63,301 bases of DNA from Albidovulum sp. GTDB lineage: Bacteria; Pseudomonadota; Alphaproteobacteria; Rhodobacterales; Rhodobacteraceae. The DNA lies in assembly GCA_028823855.1 (NCBI GenBank), contig JAPPFL010000077.1, positions 1-63,301 of the forward strand, given 5' to 3'. Made by a program: the position numbers and the translations under genes. The notes beneath the pieces are model-generated. The model was given only the letters and a program-made list of their open reading frames with translations. It made no database searches and was not told the origin of the DNA. This document shows positions 1 through 9,118 of this stretch, piece after piece. Position 1 is the stretch's first letter. Every line of letters begins with the position of its first letter.

Positions 1-251
1 TTATCATCCTTGACGAACCGGCAAACAACATTGGCGTAGATCAGCAACGCGCCGTCCTGGAACTGGTTGAGCGGGTCCGCGACACTCAGGGCGTGTCGTT
101 CATAATAATCTCGCACAATATGGATCACATATTCAATCTTGCCGACCGCGTTATCGTAATGCGTAACGGACGCACCGTGGGCGATCTATGTATTGCCGAC
201 ACCAGCCGTGCCGAAGTTGTTGGGCTCATTACCGGAGCAACGATTGCGTGA
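1..251 (+). CDS. Sugar ABC transporter ATP-binding protein, C-terminal end (partial)
   Basis: The reading frame is open from base 3 and gives the last 82 or so residues of an RbsA/XylG-like ATPase. It begins at the Walker B strand (IILDEPANNIGVD) and includes the switch histidine (IISHNMDHIF) and the typical end region of this family (ADRVIVMRNGRTVGD). The start lies outside the window. The stop TGA overlaps the GTG start of the next permease by 4 bases, so the two are translationally coupled. It should energise import of a sugar through the two permeases that follow. The substrate cannot be read from this fragment. Confidence 0.9.
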   Translation, partial: IILDEPANNIGVDQQRAVLELVERVRDTQGVSFIIISHNMDHIFNLADRVIVMRNGRTVGDLCIADTSRAEVVGLITGATIA

Positions 252-1243
252 GCGACTGGAGTTCAGGCGATCTACTGACGGCTGTCCGTATGCGGCTGGA
301 CGCGGTGCCCGATTCCACGTTGCTGCTGTCGACGTTTTCCCTTCTGCTTCTGATGATATTGATTTTTTCCTTCACGGCCGATCAGTTCTTCACCCTTGCC
401 GTGCTGCGCAATGTGCTGACCCAAACGTCGATTTACATCGTTCTCGGCGTCGGGCTAACCATTGTCCTAACGTCCGGGGAAATCGATATCTCCATCGGGT
501 CAATCATCGGCCTCGGGGCCATGGTCCTGGGCATCAGCGTAGTCAACATGGGATTTTCGATCGGGATCGGGCTGCTCGCAACGCTGCTCGTCGGCGTTCT
601 TTGCGGCCTTATGAACGGTTTCCTGACAGCGGTGGTTCGCGTGCCGTCGATCATAGTGACCCTCGGTGCCCTGACGTTTTTTCGCGGGCTGGCCTATCTG
701 CTTGGCGGAAACAACGTAATGGTCGGATTCCCGCCGTTCCTGGTCTGGATCGGCTCAGGCACCGCTATCGGCGTTCCAGTGCCGGTCTGGCTGGCATTGA
801 TTGCGGTGATCTTCGGACAACTGTTCCTGAAATCCACGCGGACAGGTCAGCACATTATCGCAGTTGGGGGCAACGCCGAAGCCGCTCGCCTTGCCGGAAT
901 CAACATAAGGTTCAATAAAATTCTTGCATTCGTCATCATGGGGGTGCTTAGCGCAGTGGCATCGATCATCATGGTGGCCCGTCTCGACGCAGCGCAATCT
1001 GTGATGGGCGCAGGGATCGAGTTGCAAGTTCTCGCAGCCGTTGTATTGGGCGGCACGTCGCTGTTTGGCGGCCGGGGCGTTATTCTTGGATCGGTGCTTG
1101 GCGCGCTGATTCTGACAATATTGCAAACAGGATTGTTGCTCTCTGGCGTGGTACAGTTCTGGCAACTGGTTGCGGTCGGAGCGCTGTTGATTGGTGTGGT
1201 CGCAATACGCATTGCCTATGAGCCTTCAGAGGCCCGGCCATGA
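248..1243 (+). CDS. Sugar ABC transporter permease, RbsC/BPD_transp_2 family (first of two)
   Basis: This is an integral membrane permease of about 331 residues with many hydrophobic helices. It carries the family signatures GLTIVLTSGEIDISIGSI, RVPSIIVTLGALTFFRGLAY and AVGGNAEAARLAGIN, and ends with LGGTSLFGGRGVILGSVLGA. I chose the GTG start at 248 because it overlaps the stop of the upstream ATPase in the pattern GTGA. An in-frame ATG-like start at 188 would run inside the ATPase gene. Its own stop overlaps the ATG of the second permease (ATGA). It probably forms a heterodimeric channel with that second permease for a monosaccharide. Confidence 0.9.
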   Translation: MSDWSSGDLLTAVRMRLDAVPDSTLLLSTFSLLLLMILIFSFTADQFFTLAVLRNVLTQTSIYIVLGVGLTIVLTSGEIDISIGSIIGLGAMVLGISVVNMGFSIGIGLLATLLVGVLCGLMNGFLTAVVRVPSIIVTLGALTFFRGLAYLLGGNNVMVGFPPFLVWIGSGTAIGVPVPVWLALIAVIFGQLFLKSTRTGQHIIAVGGNAEAARLAGINIRFNKILAFVIMGVLSAVASIIMVARLDAAQSVMGAGIELQVLAAVVLGGTSLFGGRGVILGSVLGALILTILQTGLLLSGVVQFWQLVAVGALLIGVVAIRIAYEPSEARP

Positions 1244-2268
1244 TTGTCGCAGTGGACAAGGCTGTCGAAGCTAAGCGCGGCAGATTAGCGGGCCTGCTTC
1301 GCGATTGGCTCGACGGCCGCTCTGATGCGGCCTCTGTCAGCACAACTGCGCTGCTGCTGGTTGTTCTGATCCTACTGTTCTATGGCATCAACGAGCGTTT
1401 CATCAGCATGCGCAATATCGTCATCCTTTTAAACCAAAGCGCGGCCTATATAATCCTCGGCGTAGGGATGACACTGGTCATCACTATCAAGGGAATCGAC
1501 CTCTCGATCGGGGCGATTGTGGCGGTTTGCGGGATGATGCTGGGTATTCTTCTGGTGAACAATGACTATCCTGTTTGGTTGGCTATTTCGGCGGCGATAG
1601 CCGTCGGCGCCGTTTGCGGTGCCGTAAACGGTTTCTGCGTCGCAAGTCTGCAAGTTCCGGCATTGGTGACAACATTGGGAACAATGGTTCTTTTTCGGGG
1701 CGTGGCCTATGTAGTTCTCGAAGACAATATTCTGTTCCGGTACCCTGACCAGTTGTTGTGGTTCGCACGGGGCCGGATCTTTGGATTTGCGCCGGCGGTC
1801 TATATTGCAGCGATTGCTGTGATTTTCGGGTTCGTATTGTTGAACCATACGCGCTTTGGCAAGCACGTCATTGCGGTCGGGGGGAACGCCGAGGCGGCGC
1901 GGCTCTCGGGAATCAACATTCGTCGTGTCCAGTTCATTGTGTTTGCGCTTATGGGCGTAGCGAGCAGTCTTGCCGCGATCATCTGGGTTGCCCGGTTGAA
2001 TTCGACCCAGGCGTCAGTAGCGCTGGGAATTGAGTTTCATACGATCGCCCTTGTTGTCCTGGGCGGCACATCGTTGTTCGGTGGCAAGGGATTGATTGTG
2101 GGTTCGCTGCTGGGCGCCCTGATCCTGAGTGTACTGGAAAATGGTTTGGCAATAACAGGAATTTCGTCTTTCGTTCAACAGACTCTCATTGGCCTGATCT
2201 TCATTTCAGTCGTAGCGTTGCGTACCTTGCAGGCGCGAGGCGCGAGCCAAGCCGACGAGCCTATGTGA
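1240..2268 (+). CDS. Sugar ABC transporter permease, RbsC family (second of two)
   Basis: This 342-residue membrane permease is paralogous to the gene before it. It shares the motifs GVGMTLVITIKGIDLSIGAI, QVPALVTTLGTMVLFRGVAY, AVGGNAEAARLSGIN and LGGTSLFGGKGLIVGSLLGA. It has an N-terminal cytoplasmic stretch of about 35 residues before the first helix. The 4-base overlap with the upstream permease marks one operon. Two non-identical permeases following one ATPase are common in ribose/autoinducer-2-type importers. No binding-protein gene follows, so it must lie upstream of the window or elsewhere. The 280 bases downstream hold no gene I can support. Confidence 0.92.
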   Translation: MIVAVDKAVEAKRGRLAGLLRDWLDGRSDAASVSTTALLLVVLILLFYGINERFISMRNIVILLNQSAAYIILGVGMTLVITIKGIDLSIGAIVAVCGMMLGILLVNNDYPVWLAISAAIAVGAVCGAVNGFCVASLQVPALVTTLGTMVLFRGVAYVVLEDNILFRYPDQLLWFARGRIFGFAPAVYIAAIAVIFGFVLLNHTRFGKHVIAVGGNAEAARLSGINIRRVQFIVFALMGVASSLAAIIWVARLNSTQASVALGIEFHTIALVVLGGTSLFGGKGLIVGSLLGALILSVLENGLAITGISSFVQQTLIGLIFISVVALRTLQARGASQADEPM

Positions 2269-2548
2269 GCTTGACCGCTGTTTTTCCCGAGACTTTCGCT
2301 CGCAACAAGACTTGCTTTAACTATTCGCCGGGCGTAGCCCGAAGAAGCCAAAATAACGGAAGGGAAATAACAGGGAAACTGCAGCCGTGCTGCCGTCCAG
2401 CCAGGCTTTCTTGAGCCACCGCGACACGAAAGCGACAGCAGCAAAGGATTTCACTGCCGGAAAAGCAAGGCGCAAACCGGCGAAAGCCCGCCGCAACCCG
2501 ATTCGTCCGAACCGCAATCCGAAGAGTCCGGATCACTGTACCGAAACT

Positions 2549-3344
2549 CTAGTTGGCTTCCGTTCCGTGGTCGGGTCCCGTTTCCTGCAGGCGCTCAGCC
2601 GTGAACTTGTCCGAAATCAGCACATCGACCTCACGGGTCATCAATGCACCCCGGATCGCATCCGTCTCGGCTCTCCCGCCGGCAAGGGCGAACACACGGT
2701 CGGTCCTGGCCTGTTTCTCCAGAGTCATGCCATTGACCCGGTTATCCAGCGGCGTCTTGACCGGGCGCCCGATCTTGTCGAAAATCTTCGGGCCGATATC
2801 CCCGACACCCCCTGCCTCGGCGGCTTCCGCCAGTTCACTTGCCAAAAAGGCATTGCCGTTTCGCGCCAGCATGCTCGAAGGCTCGACTGCGCCAATCCCG
2901 ACGATCGATAGCGTGATCTTTCCGAACAGGCCGGTCCTGTTCGATCTCATCGGACGGACATTGTCGACCATCTTCAGGATGGTTTCGCTCCGGCTCGATA
3001 TACCGATGACTTCCTCGTTCGGCGGCGCGACCTCGAAATTATGGGCCGCTTCCTCGCCGATCAGGGCCATGATGGCGCCGTCGCGGTCCGCGCTGCCTTC
3101 GATAACAATAGCTTCGGGCAGGCTAAACCTATCCCTCGATCCCTCTTCGAGTTCGGCGTAAATTCCGGATGGCGCCACGATCGTCGTGCGCACGATCCCT
3201 TCCTCCCGCGCCCCTTTCCGATATCCGGGAAACGGTTGCTTCGGAAAAACGAAGATGCCTAGCGGTTTCAGCCTAGCGCCGGCCCTCGACGCGATACGTC
3301 CGGGCAATCGGCGCAATCAGCCCGAGTTCGTTAAAGCGCGTCAA
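2549..3344 (-). pseudogene. SorC/DeoR-type sugar-sensing transcriptional regulator, broken by a stop and a frameshift
   Basis: The C-terminal effector domain is readable (AREEGIVRTTIVAPSGIYAELEE, then ALAGGRAETDAIRGALMTREVDVLISD). The N-terminal helix-turn-helix is also recognisable in a second frame, as ARTYRVEGRR-stop-AETARHLRFSEATVS. The TAG at 3273-3275 stands where family members have a glutamine codon. A frameshift near 3200-3215 separates the HTH from the effector domain. A TTG at 3344 preceded by GGAG is the likely ancestral start, 45 bases after the kinase stop. The gene would have ended the kinase/transketolase operon and sensed its phosphorylated sugar. As read it cannot make a DNA-binding regulator. 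Sequencing error is the main alternative. Confidence 0.75.
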
Positions 3345-3388
3345 GGCTGGCTCCGTAGCAATCCTTGGCGCTTGATTGCACTAATGCA

Positions 3389-4861
3389 TCATGTTGCATG
3401 CGTCGAGCGGGCGATGGCCTTGCGCCAGCTCTCGCGAACGGAGCGGCGACAGGTTTCATCAAGATTTGGCTCCAATGTCTCGCCGCGCCGGTCCAGTTCG
3501 GCGATTGACTCCAGGCTTGGCCAGAATCCTGCTTCGAGACCTGCAAGATAGGCTGCGCCGATGGCCGAGGCTTCCGCGCTTTCCCGGGTTGCTACGGGAT
3601 GATCGAGGTAATCCGCCACTTTCTGCATAATGAAGGCGTTCCGACTTGGTCCGCCATCGACTGAAATAGCGCCGATTTCTGATGGACTGTTGGCCTTGAT
3701 GATATCAAATACGTCGCAAACTTGAAGGGCCATGCTCTGAGCGGCCGCATGCGCAACGTGAGCCGGGCGCGTGCCGAAAGTCAGGCCGTCAATCAGTCCC
3801 CGCGCTTCAGCGTTCCAGTGCGGGGAACCCAGTCCGACATGCGCCGGAACGAGGTTCACGCCGAGAGTGTCATCGACCGAACGGGCGAGTTCCATCAGGG
3901 CATCAACACTCCCTAGGCCCAGCAATTCAGCGGTCCAGGGGAGAATCGAGGCGCTGACGAGAATGTTGCCTTCGAACGCGTATGTGGGCGTACCCTTAAG
4001 TTGCCACGCGATCGTTGTCGTGATGCCCGAGGGCGGTACGACGAATTCCCGAATAGTGGTCATGATCGAAGAGCCGGTGCCAAATGTCACCTTGCCATCG
4101 CCGGGCCCGAAGGCACCGTGACCAAAAAGTGCGCCATGGGAGTCGCCGATGGCGGAAGCGATGGGAATGCCGTCGGGAAGACCGTCCGCATCGCGGGTTT
4201 CGCCGAAAGTGCAGGAACTGTCGAGCACGACCGGCAACCGAGCAGGATCGATGTCGAAAAGGTCACAGAGCTCGGCGTCCCATTCGCCCGTTCTTATGTT
4301 GTAAAGCTGGGTCCGGGCCGCATTGGAGGCGTCGGTGGCATGTATCGCCCCGCCGGTGAATTTCCAGACCAACCAGGAATCAACGGTGCCGATGCAGATG
4401 TCGTCGCCCGCTACTCCCTGGCAGTGGTTGTCGAGCAGCCACCTAGCCTTGCTCGCAGGGAACAACGGATCAAGGGGCAACCCGGTCTTGCTGATGACGA
4501 CATTCTCGTGACCTGCATTGCGCAGCGCGTCGCATGCCGGCGCAGTGCGACGGCATTGCCAAGTGATCACCGGTCCGAGCGGCTTGCCGGTCGCTCGGCT
4601 CCAGGCGAGCACCGATTCCCGCTGGTTCGAAATTCCGACTGCAGAGACTTCGCTGGCGGGAGCGGACTCCAGACAGGCGGCGACGGCCGAAACCGTGCTC
4701 GACCAGATCCGGTCGGCGTCCTGCTCAACCCAACCTGGCTTCGGGTGACGTATATCAACGCTGCAGGCGCCACTGGCAAGGACCTCCCCGCTCCCGGAAA
4801 CCAGAACTGCCTTGGAGTTTGTCGTGCCTTCGTCAATGGCAAGAATTGTCCGGCAGACCAT
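3389..4861 (-). CDS. FGGY-family carbohydrate kinase (glycerol/xylulose kinase-like)
   Basis: The protein has 490 residues, the usual length for this ATP-dependent sugar kinase family. The N-terminal domain opens with ILAIDEGTTNSKAVLV, the phosphate-1 motif, and has the glycerol-kinase-like stretch GLPLDPLFPASKARWLLD. The C-terminal domain has VTFGTGSSIMT, GAISVDGGPSRNAFIMQ with the probable catalytic aspartate nearby, and ASAIGAAYLAGLEAGFW. It starts 1 base after the transketolase C-subunit stop, in an operon with both transketolase halves. The context favours a ketose substrate (a pentulose or tetrulose) rather than glycerol, but the sequence alone does not settle this. Confidence 0.88.
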   Translation of the reverse strand: MVCRTILAIDEGTTNSKAVLVSGSGEVLASGACSVDIRHPKPGWVEQDADRIWSSTVSAVAACLESAPASEVSAVGISNQRESVLAWSRATGKPLGPVITWQCRRTAPACDALRNAGHENVVISKTGLPLDPLFPASKARWLLDNHCQGVAGDDICIGTVDSWLVWKFTGGAIHATDASNAARTQLYNIRTGEWDAELCDLFDIDPARLPVVLDSSCTFGETRDADGLPDGIPIASAIGDSHGALFGHGAFGPGDGKVTFGTGSSIMTTIREFVVPPSGITTTIAWQLKGTPTYAFEGNILVSASILPWTAELLGLGSVDALMELARSVDDTLGVNLVPAHVGLGSPHWNAEARGLIDGLTFGTRPAHVAHAAAQSMALQVCDVFDIIKANSPSEIGAISVDGGPSRNAFIMQKVADYLDHPVATRESAEASAIGAAYLAGLEAGFWPSLESIAELDRRGETLEPNLDETCRRSVRESWRKAIARSTHAT

Positions 4862-4862
4862 G

Positions 4863-5822
4863 TCAGATCTTTTTCCTGATCAACTCGATCGCGCTCTCGG
4901 CAATGCCGTCGGGCGACATCCCGAATTCGTCCAACAGAAAATCGGCTGAACCGGTGGGCGCGAATATTCCGGGCACGCCGAGGCGCTTCACGTGCACGGG
5001 TTCATTTTCGCCGACAACTTCAGCAACTGCGCCTCCCATGCCGCCATAAATGCTGTGCTCTTCACAGGTTAGGATCGCACCGGTGTCGCTGGCCGCCCTG
5101 ACGATCGCTTCCTCGTCTATTGGCCGGACCGTCGCCATGTTCAGCACCTGCGCCTCAATCCCTTTCGCGTCCAATATGTCGGCGGCGGATACCGCGCGAT
5201 GGGCAAGGGTCCCGTTGGCGATTATGGTGAGGTCGGCACCCGCGCGAAGCGTGTTGGCCCTGCCCAACTCAAATCTGTGCCCCTCGGTGAAAAGGTCCGG
5301 GACTCCGACCCTGCTGAGCCGCAGAAATACCGGCCCGTTGTAGGATGCAGCCCACTCCGTCGCGGCCGCTGTTTCGATTCGGTCAGCTGGCGCCACGACC
5401 GCTAAATTCGGGATCGCCCTCACCCAAGCGAAATCTTCCGTCGAATGGTGGGTCGAACCCAACGCTCCGTATGCCATGCCCGAACTGATCCCGCAGAGCT
5501 TGACGTTCGCGTTGGAATAGGCGACGTCAGCCTTGATCTGCTCCAGTGCTCGGCCGGTCAGGAAACAGGCTGCCGCACAGACGAAAGGCAGCATTCCGCC
5601 ATTGGCCAGTCCTGCGCCTACGCCCACCAGATTTTGCTCCGCGATTCCGACATTGATCAGTCGTTCGGGCCACCTTTCCCTGAATCGTCCCAGTTTGCTC
5701 GACCCGACTGAATCGTTGCAGACGGCAACAATGTCCGGGTTCTCTGCGGCCATGGCTTCAAGCGTCGAAGTGAAGGCGTCCCGGCAATCATGGAGTTCAC
5801 CCGCGTTTCTTCGAACGGTCAC
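4863..5822 (-). CDS. Transketolase, C-terminal subunit (pyrimidine-binding and C-terminal domains)
   Basis: This 319-residue protein corresponds to the second half of transketolase. It has the pyrimidine-binding segment with the conserved glutamate region (RLINVGIAEQNLVGVGAGLANGG), then the C-terminal domain (CEEHSIYGGMGGAVAEVV). The start is a GTG that overlaps the TGA of the N-terminal subunit (GTGA), so the two halves are co-translated. Split transketolases occur in many catabolic operons. With the kinase downstream it would move a C2 unit from a ketose phosphate using thiamine diphosphate. Confidence 0.92.
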   Translation of the reverse strand: MTVRRNAGELHDCRDAFTSTLEAMAAENPDIVAVCNDSVGSSKLGRFRERWPERLINVGIAEQNLVGVGAGLANGGMLPFVCAAACFLTGRALEQIKADVAYSNANVKLCGISSGMAYGALGSTHHSTEDFAWVRAIPNLAVVAPADRIETAAATEWAASYNGPVFLRLSRVGVPDLFTEGHRFELGRANTLRAGADLTIIANGTLAHRAVSAADILDAKGIEAQVLNMATVRPIDEEAIVRAASDTGAILTCEEHSIYGGMGGAVAEVVGENEPVHVKRLGVPGIFAPTGSADFLLDEFGMSPDGIAESAIELIRKKI

Positions 5823-6688
5823 TGAGCGAATTCCAAGGCTTTGGCTTCAGCTTCGAGCTCCGCCATTCCCAGTTCAAATTGCTCGGCGTTCGGTACCTTG
5901 TGATGCCAGGCGACATTGTCCGTCATGAAAGTGATGCCTTGCCCCTTGTTGGTGTGGGCCACCACGCATCTGGGTTTGCCGACGATTACTGCCTTCGGGG
6001 AGAGGGCCCGGCAGATTGCCTGCATGTCGTGACCGTCGATTTCCTCGACTGCCCAGCCGAAAGCCTCAAATTTGGGCGCCATTGGAGCGAGGTTGTTGGT
6101 CTCGGCAAGGCGAGCCCCTTGCTGAAGCCGGTTATGGTCAATGATGAGCGTCAGATTATCCAATTTGAACTGGGCTGCAGCCATGATTGCTTCCCAGTTC
6201 GAGCCTTCCTGCATTTCACCATCGCCGGCGATGACGAAAGTATGCCAATCGGCATTGCCGATTTTTGCTGCCTTTGCCATGCCGACGCCGACAGGCAAAC
6301 CGTGTCCGAGCGGACCGGTATTCGTCTCTACGCCTGGCACCTTGGTGCAATCCGGGTGGCCGTTCAGACGCGAGCGAGGCTGGAGATACGTCGAAATCTC
6401 ATCTTTCGGAATGAAGCCTCTTTCGGAAAGAGTGACGTAGAGCACCAGCGCGGTGTGCCCCTTGCTGAGAACCAAGCGGTCCCGATTCGGATCCAGCGGT
6501 GCGTCCGGATCCACGTTCAAGATGTCGAAATACAGGGCTGTCATGATATCGGCGACCGACATCTCCCCGCCAATATGGCCGGCACCCACTTCGAACACCG
6601 TGCGAAGGTCACGACGCCGAATCCGGTTGGCGATGATTTTGAGTTCCCTGAGCCCCATTTCCCTAGAAAAAAAATTTAGACTACGCAT
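5819..6688 (-). CDS. Transketolase, N-terminal subunit (thiamine diphosphate-binding domain)
   Basis: The chosen start gives 289 residues (MRSLNFFSREMGLREL...). It shows the substrate-site motif GAGHIGGEMSVADIMTALYF and the TPP/Mg motif GDGEMQEGSNWEAIMAA...LIIDHNRLQQG. The open frame extends upstream to 7096, but that stretch encodes a decayed ISAs1 transposase (see 6777-7740), so it is not part of this protein. A second in-frame ATG at 6658 (MGLRELKIIANRIRR) is also possible. The gene heads the operon transketolase N, transketolase C, FGGY kinase, broken SorC regulator. The insertion remnant ends about 90 bases upstream and may have replaced the original promoter region. Confidence 0.9.
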   Translation of the reverse strand: MRSLNFFSREMGLRELKIIANRIRRRDLRTVFEVGAGHIGGEMSVADIMTALYFDILNVDPDAPLDPNRDRLVLSKGHTALVLYVTLSERGFIPKDEISTYLQPRSRLNGHPDCTKVPGVETNTGPLGHGLPVGVGMAKAAKIGNADWHTFVIAGDGEMQEGSNWEAIMAAAQFKLDNLTLIIDHNRLQQGARLAETNNLAPMAPKFEAFGWAVEEIDGHDMQAICRALSPKAVIVGKPRCVVAHTNKGQGITFMTDNVAWHHKVPNAEQFELGMAELEAEAKALEFAQ

Positions 6689-6776
6689 TTTTCCGCACTT
6701 TTCAGCCTGTATCAAGTTTCCGGCAATTGATCCATACCAGAAATGGTCAACGCAATCGCTGATGAAATTTCCGCCA

Positions 6777-7740
6777 TTACTCGGAAAGCAGCATGCGGGC
6801 GGCCGCGCGCCCTCGTTCACGGCGGCGTCTAGAACCCTGTGCGGCAATTTTTCGACGGACCGGTGCGCCCGCGCCATTGCCTGAAACCGCTCCGGATCGA
6901 GCTTCGAGCTCAGCGGCGAGCGACGGGTTTCGGTCGTTGACCTTCCCTTGATCTCGCGCCTCGAAGCCGCCTTTCCGACGGCCTCGAGCCTCGGCCAATG
7001 GCGCCTGTCCAGAATCTCCCGGATGTCGCGGCGGGCCGACGCCTCGCGGATCTCGATGCGCCCGCGGTCCTTGCCTGCGCACATAAACTTTCGCATCTAT
7101 TCCGCATTTCCGGTGTTAGCCATGCGGAACCGAACGTCGTCGCGAAGCGTCTCCCGGCTTCCCTTGAGCGACCGGCGTAGTCGCCGCCGCGGCGAACGGC
7201 CTCCTCGGCCGTCGCCCGCTGCGCGCGCATTGCGTCCGCCGAAAAATTCGATCCTTCAGGTCGAGCAGTTCCGGCAGCGCCGGCATTGACGCGGTCGCGT
7301 TCGTTTCGGAATTCACCCGGAACTGGCCGAGAACCGGGCGGGACTGGGCTTGGAAGGCGTGCACGAGTCGTCGCGGCGTCCCTGAATGACCGGCGCGGCA
7401 CCATTCCGTCCATGGCGACCGCCTCTCCGATGTTCCCGCTCCAGCCCGAAACCAGCTTCGGGATCGCGTCGTGCAGTTCCTGCGGGTCGAGGGCCCTGAT
7501 TAGGTCGGAGAAGGCGTCGCAGCTAGGAATTCCCCGCCCGAGCGACATTAACCGCTGCGGAATTTCCTCTTTCGAGCGCCCGAGCGCGACATTTCGACGC
7601 ATTCCTGGCCGCCGCGCATGACGCAAATCAGCCCGATCGCGGACATCTCGCAGAGGTCGTGGCGCGTGGCGCTGCTGTGCCGGGCGTCCTCAATCCTTCA
7701 ATAAGCTGACAAAATTCCTGAAAATTGCAACTGCGGCAAT
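6777..7740 (-). pseudogene. ISAs1-family transposase, multiply frameshifted remnant
   Basis: Pieces of one transposase appear in order on the minus strand in different frames: a start-like region (IEDARHSSATRHDLCEMSAIGLICV), the IPSCDAFSDLIRALDP block, AVAMDGMVPRRSF around the first catalytic aspartate, a PALPELLDLKDRIF/DAM block, and the end KGRSTTETRRSPLSSKLDPERFQAMARAHRSVEKLPHRVLD. This order matches ISAs1 (DDE, Aeromonas-type) transposases. Several frameshifts and altered catalytic surroundings make it non-functional. I found no clear terminal repeats. It lies directly upstream of the split transketolase. Confidence 0.78.
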
Positions 7741-7924
7741 CTTGATTATTTCGGGCGCAACGCAATGTTCCCGACGAAAAGGGAACCGTAAAATTCAAAA
7801 GCGATTGCCTCGGCGCCGCAAGGAGATTCGAAACGGCAACGCATCCCGAAATCCCGAATCCTCCGACCCCCAATTCCGCAGATCGGGGATTCACGGCGCA
7901 CGCCTTTCGTAGCTCCAACTGCCC

Positions 7925-8260
7925 CGCGAAGTTGCTCGGCGAATTTTTCGCTACCCTTCGCCAGCGCTTCACCGAACTGCCCAACCGGCGCCGGGGACGC
8001 GACGCCCGCTACAGAATCGCCGATATCGCCAAGGCAGGCTTCGCGGCGTTTTTCGTGAAGGCACCCCTATTTCTGGCCCGCAGGAGGATGCTCGAAAAGA
8101 CGTCCAGACGCTGCAACTGACCGACCTCGCTCGGAAAGGAAAGGATCCCGGCCGACAACCGCATCCGCAACATCCTCGACACGGCGCCGCCGGACCATTT
8201 CGACGATGTCCTCATCAACTTGGTTCTGGACCTCGAGGCGGCGCGGCTTCCGTGGATAGT
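7925..8260 (+). pseudogene. Transposase N-terminal fragment (ISNCY/IS4-like type)
   Basis: The frame at 7932-8120 gives LRQRFTELPNRRRGRDARYRIADIAKAGFAAFFVKAPLFLARRRMLE. After a frameshift it continues as ERIPADNRIRNILDTAPPDHFDDVLINLVLDLEA. Both blocks resemble the N-terminus of a transposase type with the pattern LPD-RRG, Y-x-M-x-D, FF-QSPSFLAHQR and DN-IR-LLD. The catalytic core is absent or unrecognisable. On the opposite strand at 8230-8303 a short CPRCGGRLREAHYPRKPRR stretch resembles small zinc-ribbon proteins found near insertion sequences. The family assignment is tentative. Confidence 0.5.
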
Positions 8261-8529
8261 GCGCCTCGCGAAGCCTGCCGCCGCACCGCGGGCAGCCGGC
8301 CACGCGGAACTCGTCCGAAATCGATCGGTCGACCCTGGTAAGATCCGATCAGTGGCTTGCGCCGAAGTTGATTTTGCTGGACAACGAAGCGTCTCGTTTT
8401 GCGAAGAAAAGAGACAACTACCTCGGGGAGCTTTTGCATGCTCCTCTAGGAAGCGGATGCCGGTTTCGGCTGCCTACGAGGCCAAATCGGCGCGATTACC
8501 CATCAAATAATGATTCACGCTAAGCCGAC

Positions 8530-8955
8530 CTCGACGCTATCGAAAGGCGCGGCCAATATCGGGATGCGCGTCGGCGAGGTCGTCGGCCGCCGAAGAGTAA
8601 AGAAGCACTTCGAGTGCCGGATCGGCGCCGATTCCCTCTTCACCGGCGCAGGACGGAGTCCGTCCTGCGCGAGGCCGCGCTCGACGGAGTCTACGCGATC
8701 CGCACGTCGCTGGCGGCCGAGGGCAGCGCGTGCTCAGCTACGAGGCCTTGACGCGCGCGAAGCGGGCGTTTCGCTCGCTCAATGGACAGACTGCTCGCCG
8801 GCCTGGCGAGGCTGACGCTCAACGAAGTGTCGCTTCCGGGCCAGCGGGACGGCGGCTTCCGGATGGCGGCGCGGCCCGCCGAGGTCCAGAAAGAGGCATT
8901 CCGACTGCTCGGCATCGACGCGAAAAAGGAAGTCAGCAAACAAACGACGGGTTGA
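8530..8955 (+). pseudogene. IS1634-family transposase, C-terminal remnant
   Basis: Across shifting frames one reads RVGEVVGRRRVKKHFECRI, REAALDGVYAIRTSLAAEG, RAKRAFRSLN, and finally LAGLARLTLNEVSLPGQRDGGFRMAARPAEVQKEAFRLLGI before a stop at 8955. These blocks occur in this order at the end of IS1634-type (IS4 superfamily) transposases, where EAALDG-Y-IRTS and the RAFRSLK block surround the catalytic glutamate. The fragment is frameshifted at least twice and lacks the N-terminal two thirds. It is one of three unrelated transposase remnants packed between the transketolase operon and the threonine aldolase gene. Confidence 0.65.
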
Positions 8956-9118
8956 TTCGTCAGAAAACCCAGGAAAACAGGGCCGAATGAAGCCTTTCCT
9001 AAAATAAAGATCCGATTTGGGCAAAAACGATTTTCCGATCGAGGCGCGCGGTCAAACGGCGGCATTGAGCCAGCGATTTTCGACGGACGCGTAGCGCCGC
9101 AGTTATTCGGATCCCTAT

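Noticed and set aside
188-1243. Permease starting at 188
   Set aside because: That would overlap the ATPase gene by 64 bases in a different frame. The GTG at 248 overlapping the stop is the usual coupling pattern.
5819-7096. Transketolase N subunit starting at 7096 (425 residues)
   Set aside because: Residues before MRSLNFF are a translated ISAs1 transposase end (KGRSTTETRR...RAHRSVEKLPHRVLD), so the true start is at 6688 or 6658.
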